From positions 1 to 64,000 of the forward strand of contig NZ_FPAI01000002.1 in assembly GCF_900116255.1 (NCBI RefSeq): a DNA stretch of 64,000 bases. Reading direction: 5' to 3'. The DNA is from Halolactibacillus miurensis (GTDB lineage Bacteria > Bacillota > Bacilli > Bacillales > Amphibacillaceae). The position numbers and the translations under genes were made by a program. A model generated the notes under the pieces. It was given only the letters and a program-made list of their open reading frames with translations, did not search any database and was not told the DNA's origin. Shown here piece by piece: positions 1 through 9,629 of this stretch; positions within the stretch are counted from its first letter, which is position 1; the number at the start of each line of letters is the position of its first letter.

Positions 1-471
1 TTTATCTTCTTTAGGTGGTGCTTGATCTCGCGCATTAAAGTGCGTAGAATCAATCGCCACAGTGTCATCAACGATAAAACCTTCTTGAATGGCAGCTAGA
101 ACAATACGCTCTTGAATCTCTTCAAGACAATGAGAATCACTCAGCTTGGTAATTAAGCGTGAATATGAAGCTTCGGATGGGATATGATCAGACACAAGAA
201 ATCCACAGTTAATCTTGAAAGCTATATCTTCATTTAGGCGTTTGACCAAATCTTTAATTGTAGGAATACGCTCAACATATCTTATAAAAACAGAAATAAT
301 CATAGCAGCGTAGTTAAGCTCCTCCGGAGCTCCAAGACGTGATTTTTTACTTACCTCACGGTAAATGTGGTCAATATCAATGACCGAAATAATAGCGTCA
401 TATCGTTGGGTAGGTTCCATTGCATATAATTCATTAATGCTAAATAAACTCTCTTGTCGTATAATAGGCAT
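1..471 (-). CDS. IS1182-family transposase, N-terminal 157 residues
   Basis: The minus strand is open from an ATG at 471 to the window edge: 157 codons without a stop. The protein begins MPIIRQESLFSINELY, carries SKKSRLGAPEELNYAAMI and VERIPTIKDLVKRL, and reaches AIDSTHFNARDQAP. This is the DUF772-type N-terminal region plus the first catalytic-aspartate motif (AIDSTH) of IS1182/IS5-like DDE transposases. It has an SD-like GGAGGAGAACTCCC just upstream on the minus strand. Its function would be cut-and-paste transposition of the element. The catalytic C-terminal half lies outside the window, so intactness cannot be judged. Confidence 0.85.
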   Translation of the reverse strand, partial: MPIIRQESLFSINELYAMEPTQRYDAIISVIDIDHIYREVSKKSRLGAPEELNYAAMIISVFIRYVERIPTIKDLVKRLNEDIAFKINCGFLVSDHIPSEASYSRLITKLSDSHCLEEIQERIVLAAIQEGFIVDDTVAIDSTHFNARDQAPPKEDK

Positions 472-605
472 AGGGAGTTCTCCTCCAGTCTTTTGGTTTA
501 GTTTGGTTACTTACCATTATACAAGACTTGGGGAGGTACTTCCTTTTTTATGCTTCAAAACCATTGGGCCGCAAGGCCTCAGAATTATGAAATTCATTCA
601 CTTAG
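1..605 (-). mobile_element. IS1182-type insertion sequence, partial (cut by window start)
   Basis: A minus-strand transposase gene runs off the left edge. The element must end somewhere between its start codon at 471 and the hemA ribosome-binding site at 657, because hemA is an unrelated core gene. No inverted repeat could be fixed, since the other end lies outside the window, so the right boundary given is approximate. A short GC-rich hairpin (GGCCGCAAGGCC near 570) and the palindrome GAATTATGAAATTC near 587 lie in the likely terminal region. Confidence 0.6.
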
Positions 606-673
606 AACACTATTAATAATCTAATCTATTAAAGAAGCAGTCGCCATTTTGACCTTAGGAGGTGATACGCCAC

Positions 674-1882
674 ATGCTTCATGTCTTTTCTATTAATAAT
701 CAAGTCGTATCACTTAACGAACGTGAACAGTACGTTTTAAATAAAAAAGATAAAGCAAGATTGTATAAGCAACTATCAGAGCAAGCGGCGACACAAATTG
801 TCATTTTATCGACGTGTCAGCGCTTTGAAGTCTATACAGAAATGAGAAGAGGGGTGCAAGAGAAAATCAAACAGGTGCTCATAGACTTTTTTGACTTAAC
901 ACCTGTCATCTTTCACCGTCAGTTTATTGAACATTCAGGTGATCAAGCTTTAATACACTTACTCAAAGTATCAACTGGATTACTTGCGCATGTGTTAGGT
1001 GAAACGCAAGTGCTAGGCCAAGTAAAAATAGCGTATGAAGAAGCGGTTACTCATCAGACGGTAAGTAAATCATTCCATACGATTTTCCAATCCACGTTTC
1101 ACTTTAGTAAACAGATGCATAAACAAACCGGTATCAACGATCATCCGGTCTCACTCAGTTATAGTGCCTATCAATTTATTGAAACAAAGGTGAGCGCGCC
1201 AAAAACAATTCTTATTCTCGGTGCGGGAAATATGGGCCAGTTGTTTATTGAGTATGCCTTACCTAGTCAGCATCGACTCATTGTTTTAAATCGAGATCAA
1301 ACAAAGCTAATAGGCTTACCTGAGACAGTAACGATAGGAAAGTTATCCGATTGGCCACATTATATTGAATCAGCAGACGTTGTCGTGTCATCACTTGAGC
1401 TTGATTCACCACTGATGACAAGAACAAGTCTTCAGCTTTGTCAGGTTGAAAACTTATTGATGATTGACTTAGCCTTACCAAGAAGTATTGAACCATCGGT
1501 TCAAACGTTATCAGGGATAGAGCTGTTTGATTTAGATCAATTAGGTGAGACGATTGATGCACATTACTTTGTTCGAAAACAAAAAGCCCAAATCATCATT
1601 GATTGCATGACGCAAGAAGTTAGCCGTCTGAACAGCAAACTACATAGTCAACAATTTGACGAAGAAAGACGCACATTATTTCTTGAACGCGATCAGTTAT
1701 TAACCGAGGCGATGGCAGGCATTGATCGTCAGTTGCCGGCGCTCTCAAAAAAAGAGCGTACCGTCATTCAACATCACTTAAAACAAGCAGTGACTAAAGC
1801 GACTTTACTAAAGATAGAAGATTTAAAAGGGAAACAATCGAATCATCATACTTTTAATACTAAGGAGAGAACTCATGACTGA
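674..1882 (+). CDS. hemA: Glutamyl-tRNA reductase
   Basis: HemA reduces Glu-tRNA(Glu) to glutamate-1-semialdehyde, the first committed step of C5-pathway tetrapyrrole synthesis. Visible are the catalytic cysteine in [10 protein letters not shown] (Cys48; most homologues read STCNR, here Gln replaces Asn), [10 protein letters not shown] at 109-118, and the NADPH-binding ILGAGNMG at 181-188. The C-terminal helical dimerisation region follows. The ATG at 674 is chosen because AGGAGG at 657-662 sits 11 nt upstream; a GTG at 662 overlaps that SD. The 402-residue length is slightly short for the family. It overlaps hemL by 8 bp, so the two are translationally coupled. The hemX, hemC, hemD and hemB genes that follow hemA in B. 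subtilis are missing here. Confidence 0.93.
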   Translation: MLHVFSINNQVVSLNEREQYVLNKKDKARLYKQLSEQAATQIVILSTCQRFEVYTEMRRGVQEKIKQVLIDFFDLTPVIFHRQFIEHSGDQALIHLLKVSTGLLAHVLGETQVLGQVKIAYEEAVTHQTVSKSFHTIFQSTFHFSKQMHKQTGINDHPVSLSYSAYQFIETKVSAPKTILILGAGNMGQLFIEYALPSQHRLIVLNRDQTKLIGLPETVTIGKLSDWPHYIESADVVVSSLELDSPLMTRTSLQLCQVENLLMIDLALPRSIEPSVQTLSGIELFDLDQLGETIDAHYFVRKQKAQIIIDCMTQEVSRLNSKLHSQQFDEERRTLFLERDQLLTEAMAGIDRQLPALSKKERTVIQHHLKQAVTKATLLKIEDLKGKQSNHHTFNTKERTHD

Positions 1883-3173
1883 AACAAGACATAAAGCCGA
1901 TCAATTGTATCAAGAAGCGATAGAGCTCATGCCAGGGGGGGTGAATTCACCCGCGCGTGCCTTTCGTTCTGTCGATATGACACCCGTATTTGCCGCAGAA
2001 GGTGAGGGCGCGTATTTAACGGATGTTGATGGTAACCGCTACATTGACTATATTTTAAGCTGGGGACCGTTAATTTTAGGTCACCGTCATCCAGCTGTTG
2101 TAAAACAGCTTTCCGCTACGTTAATGAGCGGGACGAGCTTCGGCTTACCGACGGAAAAAGAAAATCAACTGGCTAAAGCTGTTATTGAACGTGTACCGTC
2201 GATGGAGATGGTCAGAATGGTCAACTCAGGAACTGAAGCGACGATGAGCGCCTTAAGACTGGCACGTGGGGTGACAAACCGTAATAAAATTTTAAAGTTT
2301 GAAGGTTGTTACCACGGTCACGGCGACTCATTATTGATTAAAGCAGGTTCAGGTGTGGCCACACTTGGTTTACCTGATTCACCAGGGGTAACAGATGCCT
2401 TAGCAAAGGATACCATCACTGTGCCATATAACGATGTAGACAGCGTGAAACTAGCATTTAAAACATACGGAGATGATCTAGCTTGTGTGATTGTTGAACC
2501 AGTCGCCGGTAACATGGGGGTCGTCCCGCCGGTTGAAGGTTTTTTAGAAACGTTACGTGAATTGACGACAGATTACGGTAGTTTACTCATTTTCGATGAA
2601 GTGATGACTGGTTTTAGAGTAGGTTACTACAGTGCTCAAGGACATTTCGGTGTGACACCTGACTTAACGTGTCTTGGCAAAGTGATTGGGGGCGGTTTAC
2701 CGGTCGGTTGTTACGGCGGAAAGAAAAGATATATGTCACAGATTGCCCCAAGTGGTAACATTTATCAAGCAGGTACACTATCAGGTAATCCGCTCGCGAT
2801 GACTGCTGGATTGTCGACCTTAGAAAATTTAACGGAAGCGAGCTATCAACAGTTAAATGAGCGTTTAAACCAATTAAAACAAGGCTTTTTAGTGAAGAAA
2901 GAACAGTATAATATTCCGCTCCAAGTAAATATCGCTGGGTCTATGATTGGCATTTATTTTAGTGACACACCTGTTTACAACTATGAGACAGCTAAAAATA
3001 GTCGCCATGATTTATTTAATCACTATTATCAGACGATGTTGAAAGAAGGGATTTTACTCCCGCCATCACCGTATGAAGGGGTCTTTTTATCAACGGCTCA
3101 TACAAAAGCAGATATTGACCGTACCATCGAAGCCGTTGATGTGAGTTTTAAAGCGATCCAATCGCTCCTTTAA
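1875..3173 (+). CDS. hemL: Glutamate-1-semialdehyde 2,1-aminomutase
   Basis: This PLP enzyme converts glutamate-1-semialdehyde to 5-aminolevulinate, taking the unstable product of HemA. The 432-residue protein shows the family opening [14 protein letters not shown], the cofactor-pocket motif [11 protein letters not shown], and the Schiff-base lysine Lys269 in [17 protein letters not shown], then [17 protein letters not shown]. The ATG follows AAGGAGAG at 1862-1869 and lies inside the end of hemA. Both genes look intact and full length. They form a two-gene unit making only ALA; the later heme enzymes are not in this operon. Confidence 0.95.
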   Translation: MTETRHKADQLYQEAIELMPGGVNSPARAFRSVDMTPVFAAEGEGAYLTDVDGNRYIDYILSWGPLILGHRHPAVVKQLSATLMSGTSFGLPTEKENQLAKAVIERVPSMEMVRMVNSGTEATMSALRLARGVTNRNKILKFEGCYHGHGDSLLIKAGSGVATLGLPDSPGVTDALAKDTITVPYNDVDSVKLAFKTYGDDLACVIVEPVAGNMGVVPPVEGFLETLRELTTDYGSLLIFDEVMTGFRVGYYSAQGHFGVTPDLTCLGKVIGGGLPVGCYGGKKRYMSQIAPSGNIYQAGTLSGNPLAMTAGLSTLENLTEASYQQLNERLNQLKQGFLVKKEQYNIPLQVNIAGSMIGIYFSDTPVYNYETAKNSRHDLFNHYYQTMLKEGILLPPSPYEGVFLSTAHTKADIDRTIEAVDVSFKAIQSLL

Positions 3174-3177
3174 AAAA

Positions 3178-3208
3178 ATGTCTTTAATCATCTCCTTATG
3201 CATAGACT
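3178..3208 (+). promoter_or_regulatory. Candidate sigma-E type promoter of spoVID
   Basis: CATAGACT at 3201-3208 fits the sigma-E -10 consensus CATACANT with one mismatch, and the same octamer lies upstream of safA. The -35 side is weak. The assignment rests on the shared element and on spoVID being a sigma-E regulon member in B. subtilis. Confidence 0.35.
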
Positions 3209-3250
3209 AAACTGATGAAACCTACAGAGTCTACAAAGGGGATGATTTTT

Positions 3251-4300
3251 TTGTGTAAGGATGATGTGACAGCTCTGGTCATTGACCAAACGTTTCAGCT
3301 ACCTCAGCCGATTGACACATTAGTTAGTGTCAATGTAGAACCAAGTCAATTAATTGAAACAAAGGAGGGGCTACGAGGCACGCTTGATTTAATGATTTAC
3401 TATGAACCATGTGAAGAAAGAGAGAATGAAGCCGACATCACTCAAGACGCGTTATTAATCACAGATGTTAGAGCGTCCGAGATGAATGAAGTTTGTGCTT
3501 ATTTTAGCTTTCCCATCGAATTATACGGCGTGAGTGAGGAAACGCATCTTGCTGTAAGTGAATTGGATTATGTGTTACCAACCCGGTCGACATTCACGTT
3601 AAAAGCGAATGTTCAAGTGTTCCAACCATCCGTCCGTCATGATGAACATGATATGGCGCTACCTGACGTTACACCTACCGTTCATGATGATGAGACGATC
3701 GAACTTGAGACGGTCAAAGAAGAGACAAACTTAGACACAGATAAAGAAAGAGCAATGGATGAGGATGTAAAAGTCTACACACCAAAAAAACAGCTTGATG
3801 AGTCTGGGGAAAAGCGAGAACTGGAAGAAAATGTAGTAGATCCCTCTATAGATGAACCGATTCGTCAAGGAAGTCAGGATGAAGAACAAGTAAACGATAC
3901 AGTGAACGCGATCGTAGAGACCGATTTAGAAAAGGAAGAAGTCAGTCAGGCTGAGACAGCAGCACGCACTGATCAAAGTGACCCATCATGTCATGCGAGA
4001 GAGATGACACCGTTAAATGAACTTAAAGAAGAACAAGCAACTGAGGAGGAAGACAGAGTGACTGAAGAGATAATTGATAAAAGTGATCGTGTCATCTACC
4101 AGCATTATGGTTTAAAAAGTTTAGACAACCCTCATGTGAAGTTACCATGTGTCATCATAAAAGAAGATACGTCGTTGTCTGAATGGTGTCATGAACGTGG
4201 TCTTGAGATGACGCGACTAAAGAGAGTCAATACACATGTAGAAGAGACAATCCAAGCGGGTCAAGTACTCATCTTACCGGACGGTGGGTCATCTACGTAA
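3251..4300 (+). CDS. spoVID: Stage VI sporulation protein D, short form
   Basis: SpoVID drives encasement of the forespore by the spore coat. The N-terminal part (to about residue 120) is a beta-rich domain like the SpoVID/exosporium-type N-terminal domain (DVTALVIDQTFQLPQPIDTL). An acidic, Glu/Asp-rich linker of about 150 residues follows. The C-terminus is a LysM-like domain (VIIKEDTSLSEWCHERG, then IQAGQVLILP). It sits after hemL and before valS as in B. subtilis. I prefer TTG at 3251 because AAAGGGG at 3235-3241 lies 9 nt upstream; ATG codons at 3215 and 3242 are in frame but poorly placed. At about 349 residues it is much shorter than the roughly 575-residue B. subtilis protein, the linker being reduced. 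Confidence 0.8.
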   Translation: MCKDDVTALVIDQTFQLPQPIDTLVSVNVEPSQLIETKEGLRGTLDLMIYYEPCEERENEADITQDALLITDVRASEMNEVCAYFSFPIELYGVSEETHLAVSELDYVLPTRSTFTLKANVQVFQPSVRHDEHDMALPDVTPTVHDDETIELETVKEETNLDTDKERAMDEDVKVYTPKKQLDESGEKRELEENVVDPSIDEPIRQGSQDEEQVNDTVNAIVETDLEKEEVSQAETAARTDQSDPSCHAREMTPLNELKEEQATEEEDRVTEEIIDKSDRVIYQHYGLKSLDNPHVKLPCVIIKEDTSLSEWCHERGLEMTRLKRVNTHVEETIQAGQVLILPDGGSST

Positions 4301-4329
4301 AAATGGATCTAGTGAGACTAGATCCATTT
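4301..4329. terminator. Bidirectional terminator between spoVID and the small minus-strand gene
   Basis: A perfect 12-bp stem AAATGGATCTAG / CTAGATCCATTT has a 5-nt loop and A/T flanks on both sides, so it can end transcripts from either strand. The stop codon of the minus-strand gene at 4318-4320 lies inside the right arm. Confidence 0.8.
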
Positions 4330-4506
4330 AAAATAGAAGGAACAATATAACAAAGTGATAATTAATAATAAGACGACATCAAAACTCGTAGGCAACATAA
4401 TCGTTCGGAAAAATTGATAAACGAGTAACGGCGTGAGCCAACACTCAAAAATCGTTAACATTCGTCTAAGACCTTCTGGTAATTTATAGCGGTAATGTCT
4501 GGACAA
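4318..4506 (-). CDS. Small membrane protein of unknown function, 62 aa
   Basis: I do not recognise this gene. Support comes from a perfect SD, GGAGGTG (complement of 4515-4521), 8 nt before a TTG start at 4506, and from a shared terminator at its end. The 62-residue product starts MSRHYRYKLPEGLRRMLTIF. It has two hydrophobic stretches: TIFECWLTPLLVYQFFRTIM and then DVVLLLIITLLYCSFYF. It is thus probably a two-pass membrane protein with a basic N-terminus. It is transcribed against its neighbours, between spoVID and the valS T-box leader, where B. subtilis carries ysxE. A longer in-frame start upstream lacks an SD. Confidence 0.6.
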   Translation of the reverse strand: MSRHYRYKLPEGLRRMLTIFECWLTPLLVYQFFRTIMLPTSFDVVLLLIITLLYCSFYFKWI

Positions 4507-4576
4507 AATATTTTCACCTCCAACGTTTTCTAAAGCGGTCAATTATTTAGAATAGAGAGCTATATAAAAAGATATG

Positions 4577-4605
4577 TTGATTTTACTCAAGTTATTCGCT
4601 AAAAT
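4577..4605 (+). promoter_or_regulatory. Sigma-A promoter of the valS T-box leader
   Basis: TTGATT at 4577-4582 and TAAAAT at 4600-4605 are 17 bp apart, directly upstream of the T-box leader. Transcription would begin near 4612. Confidence 0.65.
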
Positions 4606-4611
4606 AAAGAA

Positions 4612-4875
4612 CAGAACAATAGCGATACGATGATGAGGAAGAGTAAGGTATTGATCTTCACAGAGAGAGAGTTCTTGGCTGAAAAACTCTTATGCCGTTA
4701 ATACACTGAAGGTAGCCTCGGATGTAGCTTAATTGAACAATGAGTAGGTTAAGCCGGTCACATACCGTTATCAATGCATGAAGTGTATAGCGATATGGCT
4801 ATAAACAAAGGTGGTACCACGGAAATGTAACTCAATTCGTCCTTTATTATTAAGGGGTTGATTTGAGTTTTTTTA
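4612..4875 (+). promoter_or_regulatory. T-box riboswitch of valS (specifier GUA, Val)
   Basis: The leader contains the diagnostic T-box AAAGGTGGTACCACGG at 4807-4822, which pairs with the uncharged tRNA acceptor end. It then has a terminator formed by AACTCAA and TTGAGTT with a T run ending near 4875. Stem I carries AGAGAGAGAG and, on its 3' side, GAAGGTAGCCTC. By alignment with the hisS leader of this window (GAAGGACATCTC), the specifier codon is GTA at 4712-4714, a valine codon matching the downstream gene. Uncharged tRNA-Val would stabilise the antiterminator and allow valS transcription. Confidence 0.92.
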
Positions 4876-4894
4876 TATTTTAAGGGAGGCAGAA

Positions 4895-7543
4895 ATGATT
4901 ATGGAAAACACACACAACTTACCGCCAAAGTACGATTCAACGGCTGTAGAAAAGGGCCGCTACAAGTACTGGATTGACGGGAAATTTTTTGAAGCAAAAA
5001 ATGATGAAACGAAACAGCCCTATACGATTGTGATTCCACCACCAAACGTGACAGGTAAATTACACATCGGTCATGCGTGGGATACGACCTTGCAAGACAT
5101 TGTTACCCGAATGAAAAGAATGCAAGGCTATGATGTTTTATACTTACCAGGTATGGACCATGCCGGTATTGCAACGCAAGCAAAAGTCGAAGCAAAACTA
5201 AAAGAGACAGGCGTCAGTCGTTATGACTTAGGACGTGAAAAGTTCTTAGAAAAAGCATGGGACTGGAAAGAAGAGTATGCCTCATTTATCCGCACACAGT
5301 GGGAAAAGATGGGCCTTGGTCTTGATTATTCACGCGAACGTTTCACGTTAGATGAAGGACTATCTGAAGCAGTAAAAGAGGTCTTCATTAAATTATATGA
5401 AGAAGGCTTGATTTACCGCGGGGAATATATTATTAACTGGGACCCGCACACAAAAACAGCCCTCTCTGACATTGAAGTTATTCACGAAGATGTGATGGGG
5501 CACTTCTATCATATGACATACCCATTAAAAGACGGATCTGGTCATATTGAAATTGCGACCACACGTCCAGAAACAATGCTGGGTGATACAGCGGTCGCGG
5601 TACATCCAAAAGATGAGCGTTACCAACATTTAATCGGTAAAAAGGTTATTTTGCCGATTGTGGGTCGTGAAATCGAGATTGTTGCGGATGATTACGTTGA
5701 CATGGACTTCGGTTCAGGGGCAGTTAAAATCACCCCAGCACACGATCCGAATGACTTTGAAATTGGTAACCGTCATAACTTAGAACGCGTGCTTGTCATG
5801 CATGAAGATGGTACGATGAATGAACGCGCCGGCAAGTATGAAGGTATGGATCGTTTTGAGTGCCGTAAACACATCGTGAAAGACTTACAAGATGCAGGTG
5901 TCTTGTTTAAGATTGAAGAACATATGCATGCGGTCGGTCACTCTGAGCGAAGCGGGGCCGTTGTAGAGCCTTACCTTTCTACTCAGTGGTTCGTAAAAAT
6001 GCAACCTCTCGCAGAACAAGCGATTAAATCACAAGCGAATGACGATGAGAAGGTGAACTTTGTACCGGAACGTTTTGAAGGTACCTTCTTACGTTGGATG
6101 GATAATATCCGTGACTGGTGTATTTCTCGTCAACTTTGGTGGGGACATCGTATTCCAGCTTGGTACCACAAAGAAACCGGTGAAGTGTATGTCGGTAAAG
6201 AAGCACCAGCTGATATCGAGAACTGGAAACAGGATGACGATGTACTAGATACATGGTTCTCATCTGCTTTATGGCCGTTTTCTACACTAAACTGGCCAGA
6301 TGTTGAGGATGAAGAATTTAAGCGTTACTTCCCGACGAATGCGCTCGTGACAGGATACGATATTATCTTCTTCTGGGTTGCGCGAATGATTTTCCAATCA
6401 AAACACTTTACCGACGAGCGTCCATTTGATGACGTGCTGATTCACGGTCTTGTGCGTGATGCGGATGGTCGTAAGATGAGTAAGTCACTCGGTAACGGGG
6501 TTGATCCGATGGATGTCATTGAAAAATATGGCGCGGACTCATTACGTTACTTCTTGGCGACAGGGTCAACACCTGGTCAAGATTTACGCTTCCAGTGGGA
6601 AAAAGTTGAATCAACATGGAACTTTATTAATAAGATTTGGAATGCGTCTCGCTTTGTCCTCATGCATGCCGAAGGCATGACAGTAAAAGATATTGACTTT
6701 AGTGAGCACCGGAACGTGAGTGATGAATGGATACTTACGCGTCTGAATGAAACGATTGCGCTCGTAAATAAGCATACTGATCGTTATGACTTCGGTGAAG
6801 CAGGACGTCATCTTTATAACTTTATCTGGGATGAGTTTTGTGATTGGTATATTGAAATGGCCAAACTTCCCCTCTTTGGTGAAGATGAGAAGGCGAAACA
6901 AACAACGCGGTCTGTGTTAGTACATGTATTGGATCAAATCTTACGGATGTTGCATCCAATGATGCCATTTGTGACCGAAGAAATCTGGCAACACCTCCCA
7001 CATGAAGGCGAATCGATCACAGTTGCCAAGTGGCCAGAAGTGAACGAACAAGATATTAATCACACAGCCGCAGAAGACATGAAGCGTCTCATCAGCATTA
7101 TTCGTTCGGTTCGTAATATTCGTTCAGAAGTGGATACGCCAATGTCTAAACCAATCGACCTGTTAGTTCAAGTCGATAACGACGAGGTGAAAACAGCGCT
7201 TAAAACCCAATCACACTACATCGAAAAGTTCTGTCATACAGAAAACTTAACCATAGATACCAAGGTAACGGTGCCAGAAAAAGCGATGTCCGCCGTTATT
7301 ACCGGTGCGGAACTGTTCTTACCACTGGAAGGTTTGATTGATATTGAGAAAGAAATGGCACGTTTAACTCAAGAATTTGAGAAGTTAAATAAAGAAGTTG
7401 AGCGGGTAGAAAAGAAGTTATCAAATCCAGGCTTTGTGAATAAAGCACCTGAGAGTGTTGTTCAGGAAGAACTGCGTAAAAAGTTAGACTATATTGAAAA
7501 GCGCGAGAAAGTAGAAGCGCGTATTAAAGAGTTAAATCAATAA
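4895..7543 (+). CDS. valS: Valyl-tRNA synthetase
   Basis: This class I synthetase charges tRNA-Val with valine. The 882-residue protein has the HIGH motif at residues 57-60 ([13 protein letters not shown]) and KMSKS at 527-531 ([15 protein letters not shown]). Between them is the CP1 editing domain with [18 protein letters not shown] tRNA-anticodon-binding helical domain follows, then a C-terminal coiled coil rich in Glu and Lys, all typical of ValRS. AAGGGAGG at 4882-4889 precedes ATG 4895; an in-frame ATG at 4901 is an alternative. The gene is controlled by the T-box upstream and closed by a strong terminator. Confidence 0.98.
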   Translation: MIMENTHNLPPKYDSTAVEKGRYKYWIDGKFFEAKNDETKQPYTIVIPPPNVTGKLHIGHAWDTTLQDIVTRMKRMQGYDVLYLPGMDHAGIATQAKVEAKLKETGVSRYDLGREKFLEKAWDWKEEYASFIRTQWEKMGLGLDYSRERFTLDEGLSEAVKEVFIKLYEEGLIYRGEYIINWDPHTKTALSDIEVIHEDVMGHFYHMTYPLKDGSGHIEIATTRPETMLGDTAVAVHPKDERYQHLIGKKVILPIVGREIEIVADDYVDMDFGSGAVKITPAHDPNDFEIGNRHNLERVLVMHEDGTMNERAGKYEGMDRFECRKHIVKDLQDAGVLFKIEEHMHAVGHSERSGAVVEPYLSTQWFVKMQPLAEQAIKSQANDDEKVNFVPERFEGTFLRWMDNIRDWCISRQLWWGHRIPAWYHKETGEVYVGKEAPADIENWKQDDDVLDTWFSSALWPFSTLNWPDVEDEEFKRYFPTNALVTGYDIIFFWVARMIFQSKHFTDERPFDDVLIHGLVRDADGRKMSKSLGNGVDPMDVIEKYGADSLRYFLATGSTPGQDLRFQWEKVESTWNFINKIWNASRFVLMHAEGMTVKDIDFSEHRNVSDEWILTRLNETIALVNKHTDRYDFGEAGRHLYNFIWDEFCDWYIEMAKLPLFGEDEKAKQTTRSVLVHVLDQILRMLHPMMPFVTEEIWQHLPHEGESITVAKWPEVNEQDINHTAAEDMKRLISIIRSVRNIRSEVDTPMSKPIDLLVQVDNDEVKTALKTQSHYIEKFCHTENLTIDTKVTVPEKAMSAVITGAELFLPLEGLIDIEKEMARLTQEFEKLNKEVERVEKKLSNPGFVNKAPESVVQEELRKKLDYIEKREKVEARIKELNQ

Positions 7544-7553
7544 AGATATGCGT

Positions 7554-7594
7554 AAAGAGGTATAGGCTTATAAGGGCTTATACCTCTTTTTCTC
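7554..7594 (+). terminator. Rho-independent terminator of valS
   Basis: The inverted repeat AAAGAGGTATA / TATACCTCTTT is followed by TTTTCTCG shortly after the valS stop. Confidence 0.88.
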
Positions 7595-7634
7595 GTATTA
7601 ACATAGGACTTTCTTAAGAGTTTTAAAAACAGCC

Positions 7635-7663
7635 TTTTCAAGTGAGGTAAAAAGGTCTACAAT
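7635..7663 (+). promoter_or_regulatory. Probable sigma-A promoter of folC
   Basis: TTTTCA at 7635-7640 and TACAAT at 7658-7663 are 17 bp apart, about 40 nt before the folC start and after the valS terminator. Confidence 0.5.
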
Positions 7664-7704
7664 GTTAGTCATGACAAAGAGAGAAAACGAAGGGGGTCTG
7701 TTGT

Positions 7705-8982
7705 ATGTTTACAACGTGTACGTCAGTTAATCAATATTTAGATCAGCGTGAGAAAGTTGGGGTCAAGCCTGGGCTTCTTCGCGTAAAACGGCTGTTAGAA
7801 GCGGTGAATTTTTATGAACAACCATTTACCGGCATTCATGTCGCTGGAACGAATGGAAAAGGGTCTACGGTCACGTATTTAGCCTCTTGTTACAGGGTAT
7901 GTGAGAAACAAGTTGGGACATTCACTTCCCCCTCGTTAACGGACCGGCATGCAATGATCAAGATGAACTTAGAACCAATTGATGAGACATTTTATGTAAA
8001 TTATTTTAATCAATTAAAGCCAACAATCGATCAATTAGATAAAGAAAGTGATCCACCAAGCCCATTTGAGATTATGGTTGTGATTGCCTTAAAATATTTC
8101 CAAGACTATGCTGATGTTGCGATTATTGAAGCAGGTCTCGGTGGTCGTGATGATGCGACCAATGTGTTTAAACCGATTGCGTCAGTCATCACATCGATTG
8201 GTTATGATCATATGCAGTTCTTAGGGACAACCTTACCAGAAATCGCCAAACAAAAAGCTGGAATTATTAAAGAAGACGTTCCAGTGATTATCGGTGATGT
8301 ACCTGATGATATAAAACAAATTATTCGAAAAGAAGCAAATAGTAAACGCGCACCGTTTTATTTTTATGGTGAAAGTTTTAGTGTGAAAAAAGCCGAGGAG
8401 GAATGGACCTATCAATCGATGAATTTAAAACTTGCTTTTCAGTTGAAGATGAAAGGCGATCATCAAGCGCATAATGCGGCGGTAGCGATTAAGACGTTAT
8501 TTGTTTTGAATCAAGACCGTGATAATGTTAGTCTTGGCCAAATTAAACGCGGGATTAAAGATGCGGCGATTAAAGGCCGTTTTGAACAAATAGCGTCACA
8601 ACCCGATATTATTATTGATGGTGCTCACAATGCTGAAGCGATGCAAGTGTTTGTCGATACCATTAAAGAAACACATGATGAAGATAAAGCGATTCAGATC
8701 TTGTTTGCGGCTTTTAAAGATAAACCGGTAAAAGACATGCTTGAGATCATTCAAACGGTGACACACAATATCGTCTTAACGACATTCAATCACCCAAGAG
8801 CTGCTTCTATCGAAGAATTAATGAAACTTGGACCTAAAGGTCTTCATGTTAAGCATGCGCCAGATTGGCAAGCATTTATAGAAGAAATTAAAGCGCCAGA
8901 ACAAGTGACTTATGTCGTAGGTTCATTAGATTTTATTGGTAAAGTCCGCCAAAATATTAAGTGTAAGGTCTTGCAGAAATAG
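7705..8982 (+). CDS. folC: Folylpolyglutamate synthase / dihydrofolate synthase
   Basis: FolC adds glutamate to dihydropteroate and polyglutamate tails to folates in the cytoplasm. The 425-residue Mur-ligase-type protein has the ATP-binding loop HVAGTNGKGSTVTYLA (GTNGKGST at 48-55). The FPGS signature VAIIEAGLGGRDDATNVF, ITSIGYDHMQFLGTTLPEIA and the C-terminal IIIDGAHNAEAM follow. SD AAGGGGG lies about 9 nt before the ATG. The position after valS and before a prepilin-peptidase-containing locus matches B. subtilis valS-folC-comC. The length is normal and nothing is disrupted. Confidence 0.96.
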   Translation: MFTTCTSVNQYLDQREKVGVKPGLLRVKRLLEAVNFYEQPFTGIHVAGTNGKGSTVTYLASCYRVCEKQVGTFTSPSLTDRHAMIKMNLEPIDETFYVNYFNQLKPTIDQLDKESDPPSPFEIMVVIALKYFQDYADVAIIEAGLGGRDDATNVFKPIASVITSIGYDHMQFLGTTLPEIAKQKAGIIKEDVPVIIGDVPDDIKQIIRKEANSKRAPFYFYGESFSVKKAEEEWTYQSMNLKLAFQLKMKGDHQAHNAAVAIKTLFVLNQDRDNVSLGQIKRGIKDAAIKGRFEQIASQPDIIIDGAHNAEAMQVFVDTIKETHDEDKAIQILFAAFKDKPVKDMLEIIQTVTHNIVLTTFNHPRAASIEELMKLGPKGLHVKHAPDWQAFIEEIKAPEQVTYVVGSLDFIGKVRQNIKCKVLQK

Positions 8983-9049
8983 TCAGCTACGCTTATACTA
9001 AAAGAGTCAAGGGAGAATTATCACAGAAAACATCATAGAAGATTAGTTG

Positions 9050-9081
9050 AAGAGTTAACGTGCGCGTTAACTCTTTCTTTA
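9050..9081 (+). terminator. Terminator after folC
   Basis: The perfect repeat AAGAGTTAACG / CGTTAACTCTT with a TGCG loop is followed by TCTTTAAAA. It isolates folC from the pilus locus. Confidence 0.8.
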
Positions 9082-9176
9082 AAAGGAAATTGAAAATAAA
9101 CACCACAATATACTAGGCTTATAAGGTTCTAAACGAACATAATATAGAAATATTAACGGGTGAGGGGGAGATGTGT

Positions 9177-9629
9177 GTGATAAAAAAATACCGCAATGAG
9201 AAAGGACTAACGTTAGTTGAAGTACTAGCGTCGATTGTTATATTATCGTTAATTGTCGTCACTTTCTTAACATTTTTTATTAACTCTGCCCGTACAACTG
9301 AAATATCTCAAGATAATTTGGATGCCAGTTTTTTTGCGCAACAATATATGGAAGAAGTATATAATATCGTGACGGACCATGGATCACTTGGTGATATTCA
9401 AGCGAAAATTAACGCCGATGATAATAATGTGACTTCAACAAGTCCAACAACTTATGAAATTAAAGATGCCAATGGAACTGGAACCATTGTGATTGAACCA
9501 GCCAAAGATGAAAGTGGTCTAGAGATTCATCGCTTGTTAAAAGTCTTTGTGACGTATCGTATACCTGATGGAAAAGATGCGAAGCTCGAAACGCGAATGA
9601 TTTACGGGGAGGTCGATGCAGGTGCTTAA
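9177..9629 (+). CDS. Prepilin-type N-methylation protein, PilV/PulI-like minor pilin
   Basis: This is the first gene of the type IV pilus locus. After a short basic leader (IKKYRNEKG) it has the class III prepilin motif G-LTLVEVLASIVILSLIV: cleavage after the Gly, Glu at mature position 5, then a hydrophobic helix. The rest is a soluble pilin-like domain containing FFAQQYMEEVYNIV. It is probably a minor pilin that primes or decorates the fibre. GTG 9177 is preferred over ATG 9171 because GAGGGGG lies about 7 nt before the GTG and almost abuts the ATG. The product is 150 residues. It overlaps the next gene by 8 bp, so it is translationally coupled. Confidence 0.8.
   Translation: MIKKYRNEKGLTLVEVLASIVILSLIVVTFLTFFINSARTTEISQDNLDASFFAQQYMEEVYNIVTDHGSLGDIQAKINADDNNVTSTSPTTYEIKDANGTGTIVIEPAKDESGLEIHRLLKVFVTYRIPDGKDAKLETRMIYGEVDAGA

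Noticed and set aside
365-616. Plus-strand 83-codon frame at the left end
   Set aside because: It lies antisense to the transposase start and the element's end; no homology or SD.
9090-9114. Promoter TTGAAA / TATACT before the first pilus gene
   Set aside because: The spacing is only 13 bp, too short for sigma-A; the true promoter of the first pilus block was not identified.
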